A stretch of DNA of 64,000 nucleotides, taken from assembly GCA_947683625.1 (NCBI GenBank), contig CANTUR010000112.1, forward strand, positions 2,728,501-2,792,500. Reading direction: 5' to 3'. Position numbers and translations under genes: made by a program. Below are positions 38,343 to 50,315 of this stretch, one piece after another (within the stretch, counting starts at the first letter, position 1; each line of letters opens with the position of its first letter). Under the pieces are notes generated by a model. That model made no database searches, was not told the DNA's origin, and saw only the letters and a list, made by a program, of their open reading frames with translations. This stretch comes from Mallotus nudiflorus (lineage: Eukaryota > Streptophyta > Magnoliopsida > Malpighiales > Euphorbiaceae).

Positions 38343-39600
38343 TTATCTTCCACTATCAGTTGTGGAGTGTCTGCTGTCAGCTGTAGAGGGAGCATCAGAA
38401 TCAGTGTCTTTATTTCTCTGCTCCTTTTTTAATAATCTTTCATACACTTTGACAATTGTATGAAATTCATTGCTTCCTTTAAGATAGAAGCTAATAGAGC
38501 TGGATTTTAATTGTCCTTTTATGATATAAACTTTTTCATAGTGGGTCCCATCATATAAGTAATAAATGTTTGTTTCAGGACCATTGATATTAAAGAAAAA
38601 GTTATAAGTTGTTGTCATGGCCTTTCAATGAACTAGGGCTTTGGGCCATAAGTTTTTAGGCAATGTCCAAGAGGTTTCTAGATAAAGATATTTTGAAGGA
38701 GTGTCTTTGTATCTTGGATGCCCAAGTGTATGGATAAATGCCATAGAATAATATGGTTCCGTTTGTCCTGCAATGTCTTCAGAAGGAACTGCTGTTATTT
38801 TAACATGTATGGCATTATGAGTTGCTGCTTCTAGTAAAGGCAACTTAAGAATTTCTAGTAAATCTATAATGTTGGATGGATCATGGATCCATAAGTCTGT
38901 CAAAAGCCCATGCTAATAGAATTGTAATGGACTTATTTCAACGTTTTTGAATTTCTTGCCAAAGGGAAACCTATATACCCAAATTCCATAAAATCTGAAG
39001 GAGTATACAAGTTGGAAATGACAAGAACTTGTCTTCCCACATAAGTGGTGTTCATTTCTGCAAGAATATCTATTATCACAATGATAAATATATCCACAAA
39101 AAATGCCATCATTAATTGCATTACTGTCAACAAATTGATCATTATGACATAAGTCTAAAAATTCTTATAGAATGAAAAATTCTATCCAAGATGTGTCCAT
39201 GATGTCTTCGATCCAAGTGTTTAAAGAGTAAGGAACATTGTGCTTAATCATTATATTTTCATTTTTTATATTGTCAGATGAAACTGTATGTTTTGTAAGT
39301 GTCTTAGAATATGATGTTCCTGGTTTAATAAGTGATGAACTTGATGATGGATCTAAGAGTCTTTTCTTTACTTTGAGAGAAATAAGGTATGGTGTATTAG
39401 GCTGGAGAAAGTCTTGAAGGTCTTTTTGGACCTCTTTGCAGTCATAAAAGCCTTTAAATTTAGGTGTCTTTAATGTCTTGTCAAATTTTGACATTTGTTT
39501 ATGGACTTCAATTCTTTCATTGATTTCGGTCCAATTGTCATAAATTCCAGCATATGGGCCATTATATAGCACATAGCATAAGAATTTTTTGCCTGAAGGT
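38343..39600 (-). pseudogene. Caulimovirid viroplasmin/translation-transactivator-like gene, broken
   Basis: In caulimovirids this protein forms inclusion bodies and allows re-initiation on polycistronic RNA. Near the N-terminal end (39572-39430) the residues YNGPYAGIYDNW and, later, KFKGFYDCKEVQKDL match the Cauli_VI/RNase H1 N-terminal-type fold (YxGxxxGIYxxW ... FKGFxxxxEA). The following pieces at 39142-38933, 38903-38625 and 38618-38343 lie in different frames separated by stops and shifts, so there is no functional product. The last piece has an acidic, Ser/Thr-rich tail. Assignment rests on the first motif and the genome position; the later pieces are not recognised on their own. Confidence 0.62.
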
Positions 39601-39787
39601 GTTTGTGATGTCTAGAAATAATTAATAAGAGCATTAATTACTCCCATCTTTTTGGAGATTCCCCTTTCTTCTGTAGGGAGATTTCAAATGATGTTTATAA
39701 TGCAAAGCTGTGGATCGCTACAGTCATTTCTTCCTACAAAATTAAAAGTGTGAATGTCTTTAAAAACCAGCAACTCTTGTTGGCTAA

Positions 39788-39789
<2 letters not shown>

Positions 39790-39857
<68 letters not shown>

Positions 39858-39900
39858 GTGTGTGTATATATATATATACACACACACACACACATGCATA
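39790..39900. repeat. (TA)n and (CA)n microsatellite at the viral border
   Basis: About 28 TA units (39799-39856), then a short TG/TA mixture and a CA run (39880-39894). Confidence 0.95.
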
Positions 39901-41165
39901 CAATAAATGAACACATACACACATACCATATATTAAAAACCCAACTAAACAAACATAGCAAAAATAAAATGCGAACCAAACACAGTAAACCAAAGCGTGA
40001 AAAATGCAAAATACCTTCCCTCCCCGCACTGTCCCAATCCTTGCCCGTCAGTGTGCCTCCCTTACCGTCGGCCAGCCACCATCTTCTTCCTCCGTCTTCC
40101 CTTTCCCTCCCGACACTGTCTGACCATCTGGAACTCGCCAAAGCACTACCTAAAGCCACTGCAAGCTGAGGAGCTCCCATGGTCGTCGGTGATGAATCCG
40201 GTCACCTCAGCTTGCATTGCCGATCTCTATCAACTCTCTGAGCTCTGGTGATCTCGATTCCAAGCTCTGTTTGAGCTTAAACCCAATCGTTTGTGAGTTT
40301 TCTCAATTTTTAGTTTTAAGCTTTTATGTTTTTTATTTTTTTGAGTTGATTTTTGATGATTTAGACAAACTTCCTTCACAAAAGTTGTTCGTAGTAGCTT
40401 AATATACATGAATAATTTTTTTTTTGAATTTTTGGAATTTATTTTAATTTTTGTGAATTTTTGAATATTTTATTATTATTTAATTAATTTTCGTAAATTA
40501 ATTTATTAAATTATAAATTTGGTATATTTGGTGTTATTATAAATTGTTATTAATTTTAGTGTTGAGATTATAATCTTTGTGATTTTTATAAATATTTTTA
40601 GTTTATGTCAATATTAGAAAATTAGGTTTAAGTTGGGTTTTTATTGAAATTATTGATTAATAATGTATTTTAGTTGATATTAGTAATATATATGTTGAGA
40701 AAATAATTTTTATGCATTTATATAATTTTTATAGAATTTTTGAGTAATATTAGTATATTATGTGTATTTTGTATTATAGGGTTAAATATATAAATTTGTT
40801 AAGATTATAGATAAATAATATGTTTTAGTTCATTTTATAATTATTTAAGGAATTAAAACGATTTTTACAAATTAATTACTATTTTTAACTAATTAATACT
40901 AATTTTTGAAAATTGTTTTCAAATAATATATTATATATTATTTTGGTAATAAAATGGGTTTTTAGTAATTTTTAATATGTATTTAGGCTATTTTAGTTAT
41001 TTGAATATATAAAGTAAATTTTTATTAATTTATATAGAATTATCGAGAAATTAGATTTTTAATAATATTATATTATTATTTTGGAACTTTTACGTAATTA
41101 TTGAGAAAATAATTATTTTTGGTGTTTTAATGTTAAATATGCTATATTTTAATATTTAAAAATTG

Positions 41166-42070
41166 TTTTCATGCAAATTCTTAGTGCATTTAATATTTAC
41201 TTCATGTGTGCATATTGCTTTGCATTAATTAAATCATATGTGGATTTTTATTTTACCTACTTGAATCTTTTTGATGGTTTATGGGTGACCTAATTTTATT
41301 TTGCTATTTAATAATTAAATTATTGAAATTAATTTAATTAATTAATTATTCAAATTAGCAAAAATTAAAGTGTCCATGAAATTTTTCATTTGCGTGCTCA
41401 ATTATTCCTAAATCAAACCCCCTTATATTTTAAAATTACTTAGCATTTAAGAAAATTTTCAATTTTGTCAATTAAGTCTATTCGGACTAAATTGAAACAT
41501 TTTTTGGACTTGATTGAAAAAAATTTTAGAAGATCAAGGGTCTATTGGAATTTGTTCCGCGTAAAGGGGAAGGCCTAGCAATCCGTGAACCGCTAGGCCA
41601 TCAGAGTCTGACCCCTGACGGTCCACGTTCAAGCCCGTAAGCAAACAGTGAGCGGGGGCCTGCTCCTTGCCCGCACGGTCCAGGGCAAGCCTAGCACCCT
41701 CACGGTCCACGCTCAGGATCGTAAGTGGGCTGTGACAGTAGCCCAGGGTTGCTGCTTTGGGCTCCAACAAACTTACAATGTTTTTTCTTTTCTCCTTTTT
41801 GACATTTTGACCCTTTTTTTTTTTTTTTTTTTTGGCATTTTTGCCGCTTTTCATTTGCAATTCAAACGTTCCTTCATCTATCTCTAGTCCCCAACGTTCA
41901 TTTGTTTTATTTTTTTTATTCAAATTTTTTTTACTCAACCTTCCCTATTTAAAACCCCCTTCTTCCATGAACAATTCTCATCCCTCCTCGACTTCTTCAC
42001 TTACTCTTCTTCCAAGCTCTCAATTAATTTTTTTAATTTTGCATTCCTCTCCTCCTCACACATTCATTAT
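41166..42070. other. Non-coding segment with GC-rich patch and promoter-like end, upstream of the third ORF
   Basis: Not gypsy LTR. 41560-41745 is strikingly GC-rich for this window and repeats the word acggtcca three times (about 41619, 41676, 41702) together with agcccgtaag and cctagca. After a pyrimidine-rich stretch with a T run, ctatttaaaacccc (41945-41958) looks like a TATA box with a pyrimidine-rich leader behind it. Across the solo LTR the sequence resumes at 45339 and leads to the ATG at 45550. It probably belongs to the Sirevirus-like element. Confidence 0.45.
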
Positions 42071-45000
42071 TGTAATAACCCTTATTTTTTTAAATTATTT
42101 AAATATAATTCGAAATGTGCAGTATTAATAAAATTTTAAAATTATATTTATTTATTTATCATTAATAATTGTTATTTTATGATAAAATATATTTTTTACG
42201 TAAATATGTAATTTTAAAAGTTTTATTATTTAAATATTAGGTTAGTATTATTGATTATTATTTTTCAAATAGTATTATTTTAATAATATTATTTAAGTAC
42301 ATTATTATTATTTCTATTATTATTTTTATTGATTGACATTATTTGTATTATTATTAAATTATTTAATAAATATTGTTTATATAAATGTTATTTTATGTGT
42401 TATTGTTAATTTATTTTGTGTGACATGTGTGTGTCTATATATGTGTACGTGTGTGTGTATATATATGTATATAAAAAATAAAAGAAGAACAGAAAACTAC
42501 CAAAAGCTTCCCTCTTCCCGTACACTGCCATCTCGTACCCTCACTGTCGGTGTGCCTCCCTCACCTTCGCGCCATCGACCTTCCTTCTCCAGCCATCGCC
42601 GCTGTCTGTTCTTCCTTCTTCCCCCTCGCTGACCAGCTGAAGTAGTAGCAACGACAGTAGGTGAGCTCCTCATCGTTCTTCCACTTTCGGCCACTAAATC
42701 AAGCTCCGCCGATGCCGTTTGACACCTCTAGCTCCACTGATCCTTGTTCCAAGCTTTGTTTGAGCTTGAATCCCCTCGTTTGTAAGTTTTGGTTAGATTT
42801 TTGTTTATGTATATTAGGGTTTTCTATTTTTTTAGGTTGATTTAGGTTGATTCAAGTAAACTTCATTTGCAAACAATGATCTTGGTAGCTTAATCTTTGT
42901 GAATATATTTTTGTTTTAATTTTTGGAATTTATTTGAATTTTTGGTGAATTTTTTAATTTTTTTTATTATTTATTGAATTTTCATAAATTAATTAATTTA
43001 ATTATAAATTTGGTTAATTTGGTGCTATTACATGTTGTTATTAATTTTTGTGTTGAGAAAATAATTTTTGAGAATATTATATAATTTTTAGTAATATTTT
43101 TATATTATGTATATATTGGAATATTAGGTTAAATGTATATTTTTGTTGAAAATAATGTTAAATTATGTGTTTTAGATAATATTAGAATAATATTTGTTGA
43201 TAAAATAATTTTAATGAATTTATATAATTTTTGAGGAAATTATTTAGCATTATGGGATTTTTGAAAATATAAGGTAATTGTGAGTTTTTGTAAAAATTAT
43301 AGTTAAATATTATGTTTTAAATGGTTTTAGAATTATTTAAGGTAATAAAATGATTTTTATAAATTATGTACTATTTTTAACTAATTAATACTAATTTTTG
43401 AAAATTATTTTCAAATAATATATTATTTGTTAAATTGGTGATTAAATGGGTCTTTAATTACTTTTAATATATATTTATTCTATGTAAGCTATTTGAATAT
43501 ATAAAAGTGAATTTTTACTATTTTATATTGAATTATTGAAAATTTGGATTTTAATAATATTATATTATTATTTGGGATTTTTATTTAATTGTTGTGAAAA
43601 TAATTATATTTAGTGTTTTAAAATCTAAATATATTATATTTTGATATTTTGAGGACATATATGGAATTTATTGATTTTTAATATATTTATTATATTATTT
43701 GATTTCTGGTGAAATTGTGAACTTCAATTGGAAAATTGTGAGTTCGGGGTTCCAACCGAAGGTATTGAGTATTCTGTGTTTGAAGTGCATTTTATTGCAA
43801 AATCGACTCTATTTTTTAGTAGAGAGATGTTCGTTTTACAGAGGAAGTTCTGTCGAATTTTCGGTAGAATTCTCATAAAATGTGACGTCTTGTCGATCCT
43901 GAGTTTTCGAATTTGTTTGAGTTTCATATTCTTAGATTGAGTCTCTTTAGAAGTATAAGTTAGATTTATTTTGATTTTGTTATTATTATTTTATTTTCTA
44001 GTTGCGCTGAGACCGAGGTTTAGTGGATCGGGCCCGTTGAGCTAATATCGAGAAATGCAAACTTGTGAATTATTATTTTATATATACATCGCATTTAGGA
44101 TGCATGTTTTAGAATATATATATGCTTTGATATGTATTTATTCATATTTTATTAAATGTTTAGTATATGTTAAGTATATTTTTAGTATATTTTTTTATAT
44201 ATTTCAAACTAAATGCATGTTATATTTTGGATTTATACTTAAAATGTCTTTAGTACATTATTGGTTTTTATTTGGCATATTTTATGGTTGATTTGAATTT
44301 ATTTAACACATATATACTTGAAATATACTTAGTTTACTTTAGGTATATTTCTGGTATATATATGATTTATTTTGTTATTATGGATGTTATTATGCATTAT
44401 TTATTTTCCCCTATGCATGTTTAATTTTAAATGAAGGATATCGATAGAACGTGCTACCTAATGGGCAACACTAGGACCATGTACATACTGGTGCAATAGA
44501 TTTAGGATTGAGTGAGAATTACTTAAGGTAATTAATGAATTGATTTATTGATTGAGATTTGAAGTGATTGAATAGTGTGGTTGCGGGAGCTCAGTTGACC
44601 TAGTGTCTTGAGGCTAATCACACTGATAGTCAGACTGCTGGAGCTCGATTGACTTTATGTTTCGGGGCCAGTCTACTGTTCATAATGGAATAAGTGAATT
44701 AATTTGGAATTAAGTGAGCATATATGGCTAGAGAGTTATTATTGATTGAGGTTGCGATTTAAATAGGGTTCTATTTGATCCTTTAATAAAACAAATATTT
44801 TTCAGCATTTATTAAATAAAGTGATTTCAGCATATGTGTGAAATGCTTGTATATATATTTATTATATATACGGATGATTGATTGCATATGACATTAGGAG
44901 ATGCATGTATATATAATATAATAATTCACTCAGTGAGGTCTGACTCCCCTCAGTTGTTATTTTTACAGGAGACTCTTCTTCCTCAGACCTTAGTAGTAGA

Positions 45001-45333
45001 CCCATCCGCTGGACTTTTTCAGCCCCGGCTTGTTTATGTAAACTATCTATTTGACTTTTATTGTACTCTAAAAAATTGTAGTAGTTGTCGTACTTTGTAT
45101 TTGCAGAATGTTTGTTGTAATTTCAGAGGCCTTTCTCTGATTATTGTATAATATATTTTATTTTATGATATGACAGAAGTTTATTATTATTATATCAATT
45201 TAGGATTTTAATTATAGTGCATATTTTATTTATTTATTACGTGCTTTTATTTTTAAGGTTTGCTACAGGTTCCGAATTCAAAAGAATTCCCGTTCCCTAA
45301 CGTCGGTCATGACTCCCAATTTGGGTCGTGACA
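42071..45333 (+). mobile_element. Gypsy solo LTR (copy B), 3.26 kb, TSD attat
   Basis: Begins TGTAATAACCCTT at 42071 and ends TTGGGTCGTGACA at 45333; flanks attat (42066-42070) and attat (45334-45338). It contains the CT-rich leader (42500-42660), the dyad near 43800-43825, the paired hairpins (44576-44685) and the outer stem AGGTCTGA/TCAGACCT (44935-44990). No internal domain. Confidence 0.93.
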
Positions 45334-45549
45334 ATTATTATTATTATTTATTTTCTTCCTTTTTATTATTCCTTTGCATTTTATTTTAATCTTTTCTCCT
45401 CCACTCCTTACCATTCACACTTCTTGCATTTTCTTTTTCAATCATTAAATTGTTTTCCTTGCCATCCTTAAATTTTTATTCCTATTTATTTATTTATTTC
45501 AATTATTTTTTTCTTCTTCATTCCATTACACCATCTCCCATATTTTCTT

Positions 45550-46743
45550 ATGGCCCCTAAGAAATCCTCCAAAACTGACGTCTCCTCTTCAAGAGCACAA
45601 GCCTCAACTCCATCAACTCCTTTAATAAAAGCTACCAAAGAATATCCAAGTTTTACTCCTCTAATCTATTACAACAATGCTCAAATTCATTTAAGAACAC
45701 AAGCTTTCTCTCAAAGAAATTTAATTTCTTCAAGATACATGTGCACTATTGAAGAGCTTAAATGCCTTGATGAGCTGAACACTCTCCTTGATAGGGTAGT
45801 TCTCTCTACCATTGTATTTGATATTCACCCCACATGTCCTCAACTAGTTTTTGAATTTCTCTCAACTTTTTTCCTTAGAACTCACTCTTTTGATGCCAAC
45901 AATCCCCTAAATAACATGAGATTCAAATTGGGAAAGAGGGATAGATTCTTGACCGCCCAAGATTTTAATGCTTTGTTTAGGTTTATTCAAGGGGGCCTCT
46001 CCCAAATTAACACCACTTGGTCACCATATAATTTTTGGCACCATCATTGCAAACCTACCGCCTCTAGCTTTCATACCGGTCATTCCAAATCCTCTTCCAT
46101 TCAAACCAAAGCCCTTTGGTATATTTAAAGGTTTCTTGCTTTTTCCATTAATGCAAGAGGCCAACTTCATGAGTCTGTTTCCTTTGAAGACCTCTTTCTA
46201 CTTCATTGCATGGTTGATAAAAAAAATATTAATATGGGTAAACTCTTTCAGTGGAAATTATAGTTGCTTAATGATAGTGTTTCAGGGAACTTGTGTGTAG
46301 GAGGATTCATCACTAAAATTGCCACCCGTTTTAACATCAATCCTAACTCTTTAAAGTTTTATCCTTCTACTCTTCTTGAAAACACCTTTATCAAGAATTC
46401 CTAACTCTTCAAGAATTTTCATAACTTGTGGTTTTGGAAAGAGGAAGAAGTACCTCAAGCCATGGATGAAGAGCTTAAATAATATTTTGATGAGATTGAT
46501 CATTTCACCTCTCACAAAATGGGGGCAATAGAAGCACCACCTTTTGCTCCTCAACGGACAAGAACTAGGGGTAAAGGATCCTTAAGTGGTGCTCAAGCTT
46601 ATGCTGATGAGCCTCCATGGGTTAGTGACATGTTTAATCGTATGTCATTAATGGAATCCAACTTCAATGCTTATTTTGATCAAGTGAAAACTCACTTTAA
46701 GAACCGCTTTGATCAATTGGACAATCACCTCACTCATTTGTAA
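45550..46743 (+). pseudogene. Third ORF of the Sirevirus-like element (plant transposon protein domain-like)
   Basis: ATG at 45550 opens MAPKKSSKTDVSSSRAQAST, a Ser/Thr/Lys-rich start, then a globular part with YMCTIEELKCLDELNTLLDR and FKLGKRDRFLTAQDFNALF. Frame breaks occur after about 46010 and near 46400; the C-terminal piece 46519-46743 is open with PPWVSDMFNRMSLMESNFNA and a heptad-like end FKNRFDQLDNHLTHL, then stop. The original product would be near 390 residues. Position after pol and before the 3' LTR is where Sireviruses carry an env-like or other extra ORF. The arrangement recalls the putative plant transposon protein domain found in many retroelement ORFs, but I could not confirm it. 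No signal peptide or membrane segment is evident, which speaks against an envelope. Confidence 0.6.
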
Positions 46744-47427
46744 TATGATATCCATTATTTATACAAGCAACACGATTATTAATGCTAATGGGCACCTTTC
46801 TCACAACCCCATCTTAAGGTGGTAATGAAGATCAAGGTCCTAGTGGAGATGGAGCTTATCAAGCCTAGTGTCTCTAGAACTTCCTTTTCTTTTCATACAT
46901 TCCTCTCATTTTTTATGTTTCTCTTCTTTTGAGTTTCATGGACTATATGCTTCTATGCTTATGTTTATAATCATGCTTTTTAATATTATGTTATTGTTCA
47001 TGTCGTTGTACTTCAAATGCCTTTATTATGAAGTCAATTCTTTTAGTCTTTTCTCTCATTTTCCTTTCTATTTATCTTCATTTTTTTCCTCTGACAAAAG
47101 GGGGAGAAGAATGAGATTTTGAATGAATAATGAATTCTCTCATGAATGATTAATGACTTGGATATTTAAAATTTACTTTCATGACTTTATTTTAATGCAC
47201 ACTTAATTTTTTTTTCTTTGAATACACATTACACATTTGAATTTTTGAACTTATGACTTGAATATTTGATGGTTACATTTGTGTACATATTTAATGCTTC
47301 ATTGAATTATTTGAATGATCAAATAATACATTCATTTATATACACACACCTATGTCTATGACTTGAATATTGATGGTTACATTTATGTGCATATTTAATG
47401 CTCTATTGAATTATTTGAATGATCAAA

Positions 47428-47487
<60 letters not shown>

Positions 47488-47652
47488 ATGTCTTTAAATG
47501 CAATTTTTTTTAACCACTTAAGCATATATTGAGAGGGAGAATATTAAGAATCTTGAAACCCTTCGTGTATGTTTGAGGGGGAGCATTTACACACACTTGC
47601 ACTTATATTTTTTACCATTCAAAATTATTTGTCAAAGTCAAAAAGGGGAGAT
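46744..47652 (+). other. 3' untranslated region with multiple polypurine tracts
   Basis: Non-coding. Purine tracts: caaaagggggagaag at 47094-47108, gagagggagaata near 47530, gagggggagca near 47575, and the terminal caaaaaggggagat at 47638-47652 abutting the 3' LTR. Repeated PPT-like motifs before the 3' LTR are described for Sireviruses. An (AT)n microsatellite lies at 47431-47484, and two near-identical about 110-bp segments (47230-47310, 47355-47430) precede it. Confidence 0.75.
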
Positions 47653-48746
47653 TGTTAAACATTTGCATGATGAAATAATAATCCATCCTCATTTTGACTT
47701 TAACAAACATTTTTAAATCACTAATGATCTTTGTTTAAGTATGGTTATAAGCATAGGTATTAAGTTGCACTCAATTAAAGCAAAAAGAATTAACTAAGCT
47801 TTGGAACATATTTGAAAACATTTGAAGCCTTCAAAGACTCCTAAACAAATTCTCTTAAGCATGGAAAATGAGCCAATTGTAAAGGAGTACATTCAGAGGC
47901 TAATCAAAAAAGTTTTTATAAGGTCAGCCTATGTTTATGGTCCAACCTACGCTCACAGTCTATGCTCATGACCCATATCTAACCATGAACGTCCGTGAGC
48001 AAAGTGGATGATATGCTCACGACCATGACCCGACCATGAGCGTTGCCAATGGTCACTTTATCAGTTAATGGTCATAATTTTCAATGCTCATGACCCCGAG
48101 CCTATGCTCATGACCATGAGCGTCTAAATTTTTACAAAATCTGAAAATGCATTAAATGAAGAAAAAAGAGGTTGAGGATGAATTTAATGGCTTCCAACCA
48201 TTATTTTTCACTCTCAAACTATAAATTGAAGACCTAAAACTTCATGTAAGAAGTTACACAAGTTGGTAGAGAAATTAATCTCTTTGAACAATTTTCTCTA
48301 TTCTTAAAATTTTCAATTATTTTTTAGTGTTGGTTGTGTGCTAGGTTAGTTCTCTTCTTCATCTTCTTTCTTGGGTTGAAAAAAGGAAGTGAGGAGTTAA
48401 TGCTAGTGGTTTAGATTCAAATGTAAGCCTCAAAACACTTGTAATTGATTGTTGGTTAGAGCTTAGCCTTTAAAAGCTCATTGTGTTGTAAAGGTTAGAG
48501 ATGAGCCACAAAACTCTTGTAAACTCAATCTATATTAATAAGATTGGAATGGGTGTTAAAAAATCCTAACTTGTGGATAAGTTAGGTGGAGACGTAAATT
48601 CATTTGTGAATCAAACTCCTTAAATCTTGTGTTGTTGAGTTCTTCTTTTGCTTCCTCATATAAACTCTTATCTAATCCTTGATTAAGCTTTCATTTTTTC
48701 TTAATTATTGATTTGCCCTATTCACCACCCTCTTGGGCCTCTTTCA
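47653..48746 (+). repeat. 3' LTR of the Sirevirus-like element
   Basis: 1094 bp, TGTTAAAC...CCTCTTTCA. It has a short insertion relative to the 5' LTR around 47935-47975 (extra gctcacagtctatgctcatg-type words). TSD tttat follows. Confidence 0.92.
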
Positions 48747-49146
48747 TTTATAATTTATAAAAATTTAAAAATAAACATCATATATTTAATACTAAAATAC
48801 ATTAATCTAATGATTGAATTCTTGATCATTGAATTTTATTAGTATTATTAAAATCAAGAACATATTAATACATGTGTTAAATTTTTTATTAGTATTACAT
48901 TATATATTAAATTTTAAACACATGAATTTAAATTTAATAGATGTATTAATGTTTTTAACTTTTATACATGTATGGACATATATTAAATCTTACTAATAGT
49001 TATGATTATGAATTATGTGAAATATTTTATCTTTTAATAATTTATTAATTACATTAAAGTATTTTAATATTAAAAAAATAAGACACATCGAAAATTTTAT
49101 ATCTTAATTAATAAATAATTTAAATATTATAAGAATAAATAATTTA

Positions 49147-50315
49147 AATATAAAATAATTTAAATATTTTATTAATTAGATTAAATATTCATTATTAATT
49201 ATATGAATATTATTTAATTTTAAAAGAATTCAATAACTAAAAATTTATTTTAGTGTTAAATGTATAATGTATATTTTTATGAAGATATTTGATTATAACA
49301 TGTAATGTATCTAGAAAAATTAAGATATTTATGTTATAATTTAAAATTTGGAACAAAATTGTTATATGTCGAAAATATTTGGTCTTTTTATACAAATATT
49401 TAGTTGATGTAGCACTAGGCCTCACAACAATAGTGCCACCTGGGATGTAATGTCAACACCTCCATAGTCAATTTTGATCAAAATCCATTTTGGGTTAAAA
49501 TTGCTACTTATTTGTCAAATTTGACCATTTTTGTCAAGATTTTAAAAATGGACTAAGATCACAATAAATCGAAAGACTAGTAAACCTTTTTAAAATTATA
49601 ACTTGAATTTTAAGTTAATAGATTGATGGAAGCATGTGTACATATCTAAAATTTAGTTAGCATTGAAATTTTATATTTAAGATAATTAAATAAATTGAAG
49701 GATTAATTTAAATATAAAATAATTTAAATATTTATTAATTAGTTAAATGTTCATTATTAATTATATAAATATTATTTTATTTTACGCTAAAAATTTATTT
49801 TAGTGTTAAATGTATAATGTATATTTTTATTAAGATATTTAATAATAACATGTAATGTATCTAGAAAAATTAAGATATTTATGTTATAATTTAAAATTTA
49901 GAACAAAATTGTTATATATCAAAAACATTTGGTCTTTTTATACAAATATTTAGTTGATGTAGCAATAGGCCTCACAGCAATAGTGCCACCTAGGATGTAA
50001 TGTCAACACCTCCATAGTCATTTTTTTTTATCAAAATTAATTTTGGGTTAAAATTGCTACTTATTTGTCAAATTTGATCATTTTTGTTAAGATTTTAAAA
50101 ATGGACTAAAATCACAATAAATCGAAAAGGTTTGAATTTCTTAGACCAGTAAGCCTTATTAAAATTATAATTTGAATTTTGAGTTAATAGATTGATGGAA
50201 GTATGTGTACATATATAAAATTTAGTTAGCATTGATGGAAGTATGTGTACATATCTAAAATTTAGTTAGCATTGAAATTTTATATTTAAGATAATTAAAT
50301 AAATTGAAGGGTTAA
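49147..50315. repeat. Anonymous repeat duplicated in tandem (copies 2 and 3)
   Basis: Units about 49147-49705 and 49707-50315 share the order: ttttagtgttaaatgtataa, ttaagatatttatgttataa, tggtctttttatacaaatat, gttgatgtagca-taggcctc, gccacct-ggatgtaatgtc, ttgggttaaaattgctactt. Unit 2 has a further 36-bp internal duplication (gcattgatggaagtatgtgt). The same repeat in inverted orientation lies at 26198-26526. Confidence 0.85.

Larger units (their letters stand above)
36490..39780 (-). other. Endogenous caulimovirid (pararetrovirus) fragment
   Basis: A block with no resemblance to the surrounding LTR carries, on the minus strand, a broken inclusion-body/transactivator-type gene followed by a promoter-like non-coding region, the order found in several caulimovirid genera (TAV, then the pregenomic-RNA promoter). 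Left and right borders are TA-rich microsatellites (36461-36478; 39799-39856). Insertion of plant pararetroviruses into TA repeats is established in other plants. No movement, coat or polymerase gene is present, so only part of a viral genome is here. The genus is not determinable; lineages with a TAV are candidates. Exact borders are uncertain by tens of bases. Confidence 0.7.
36128..41165 (+). mobile_element. Truncated gypsy LTR (copy A), split by a caulimovirid insertion
   Basis: 36128-36490 (atatgcagtgctaataaa onwards) and 39780-41165 (CT-rich leader 40015-40260, then the AT-rich arm) match, in order, the LTR at 42071-45333 from its start to about 43650. The first ~18 bp and everything after 41165 are missing. 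Between the two parts lies sequence foreign to the LTR (36490-39780). Confidence 0.7.

Noticed and set aside
39684..40180. Several open frames of 80-148 codons on both strands over the TA/CA repeat and the CT-rich LTR block
   Set aside because: They translate to Tyr-Ile or Pro/Ser low-complexity text produced by microsatellite and pyrimidine-rich sequence; no motif.
44882..45151. Plus-strand 89-codon frame near the LTR end
   Set aside because: Lies over the conserved LTR dyad (AGGTCTGA/TCAGACCT) and is not open in the other LTR copies.
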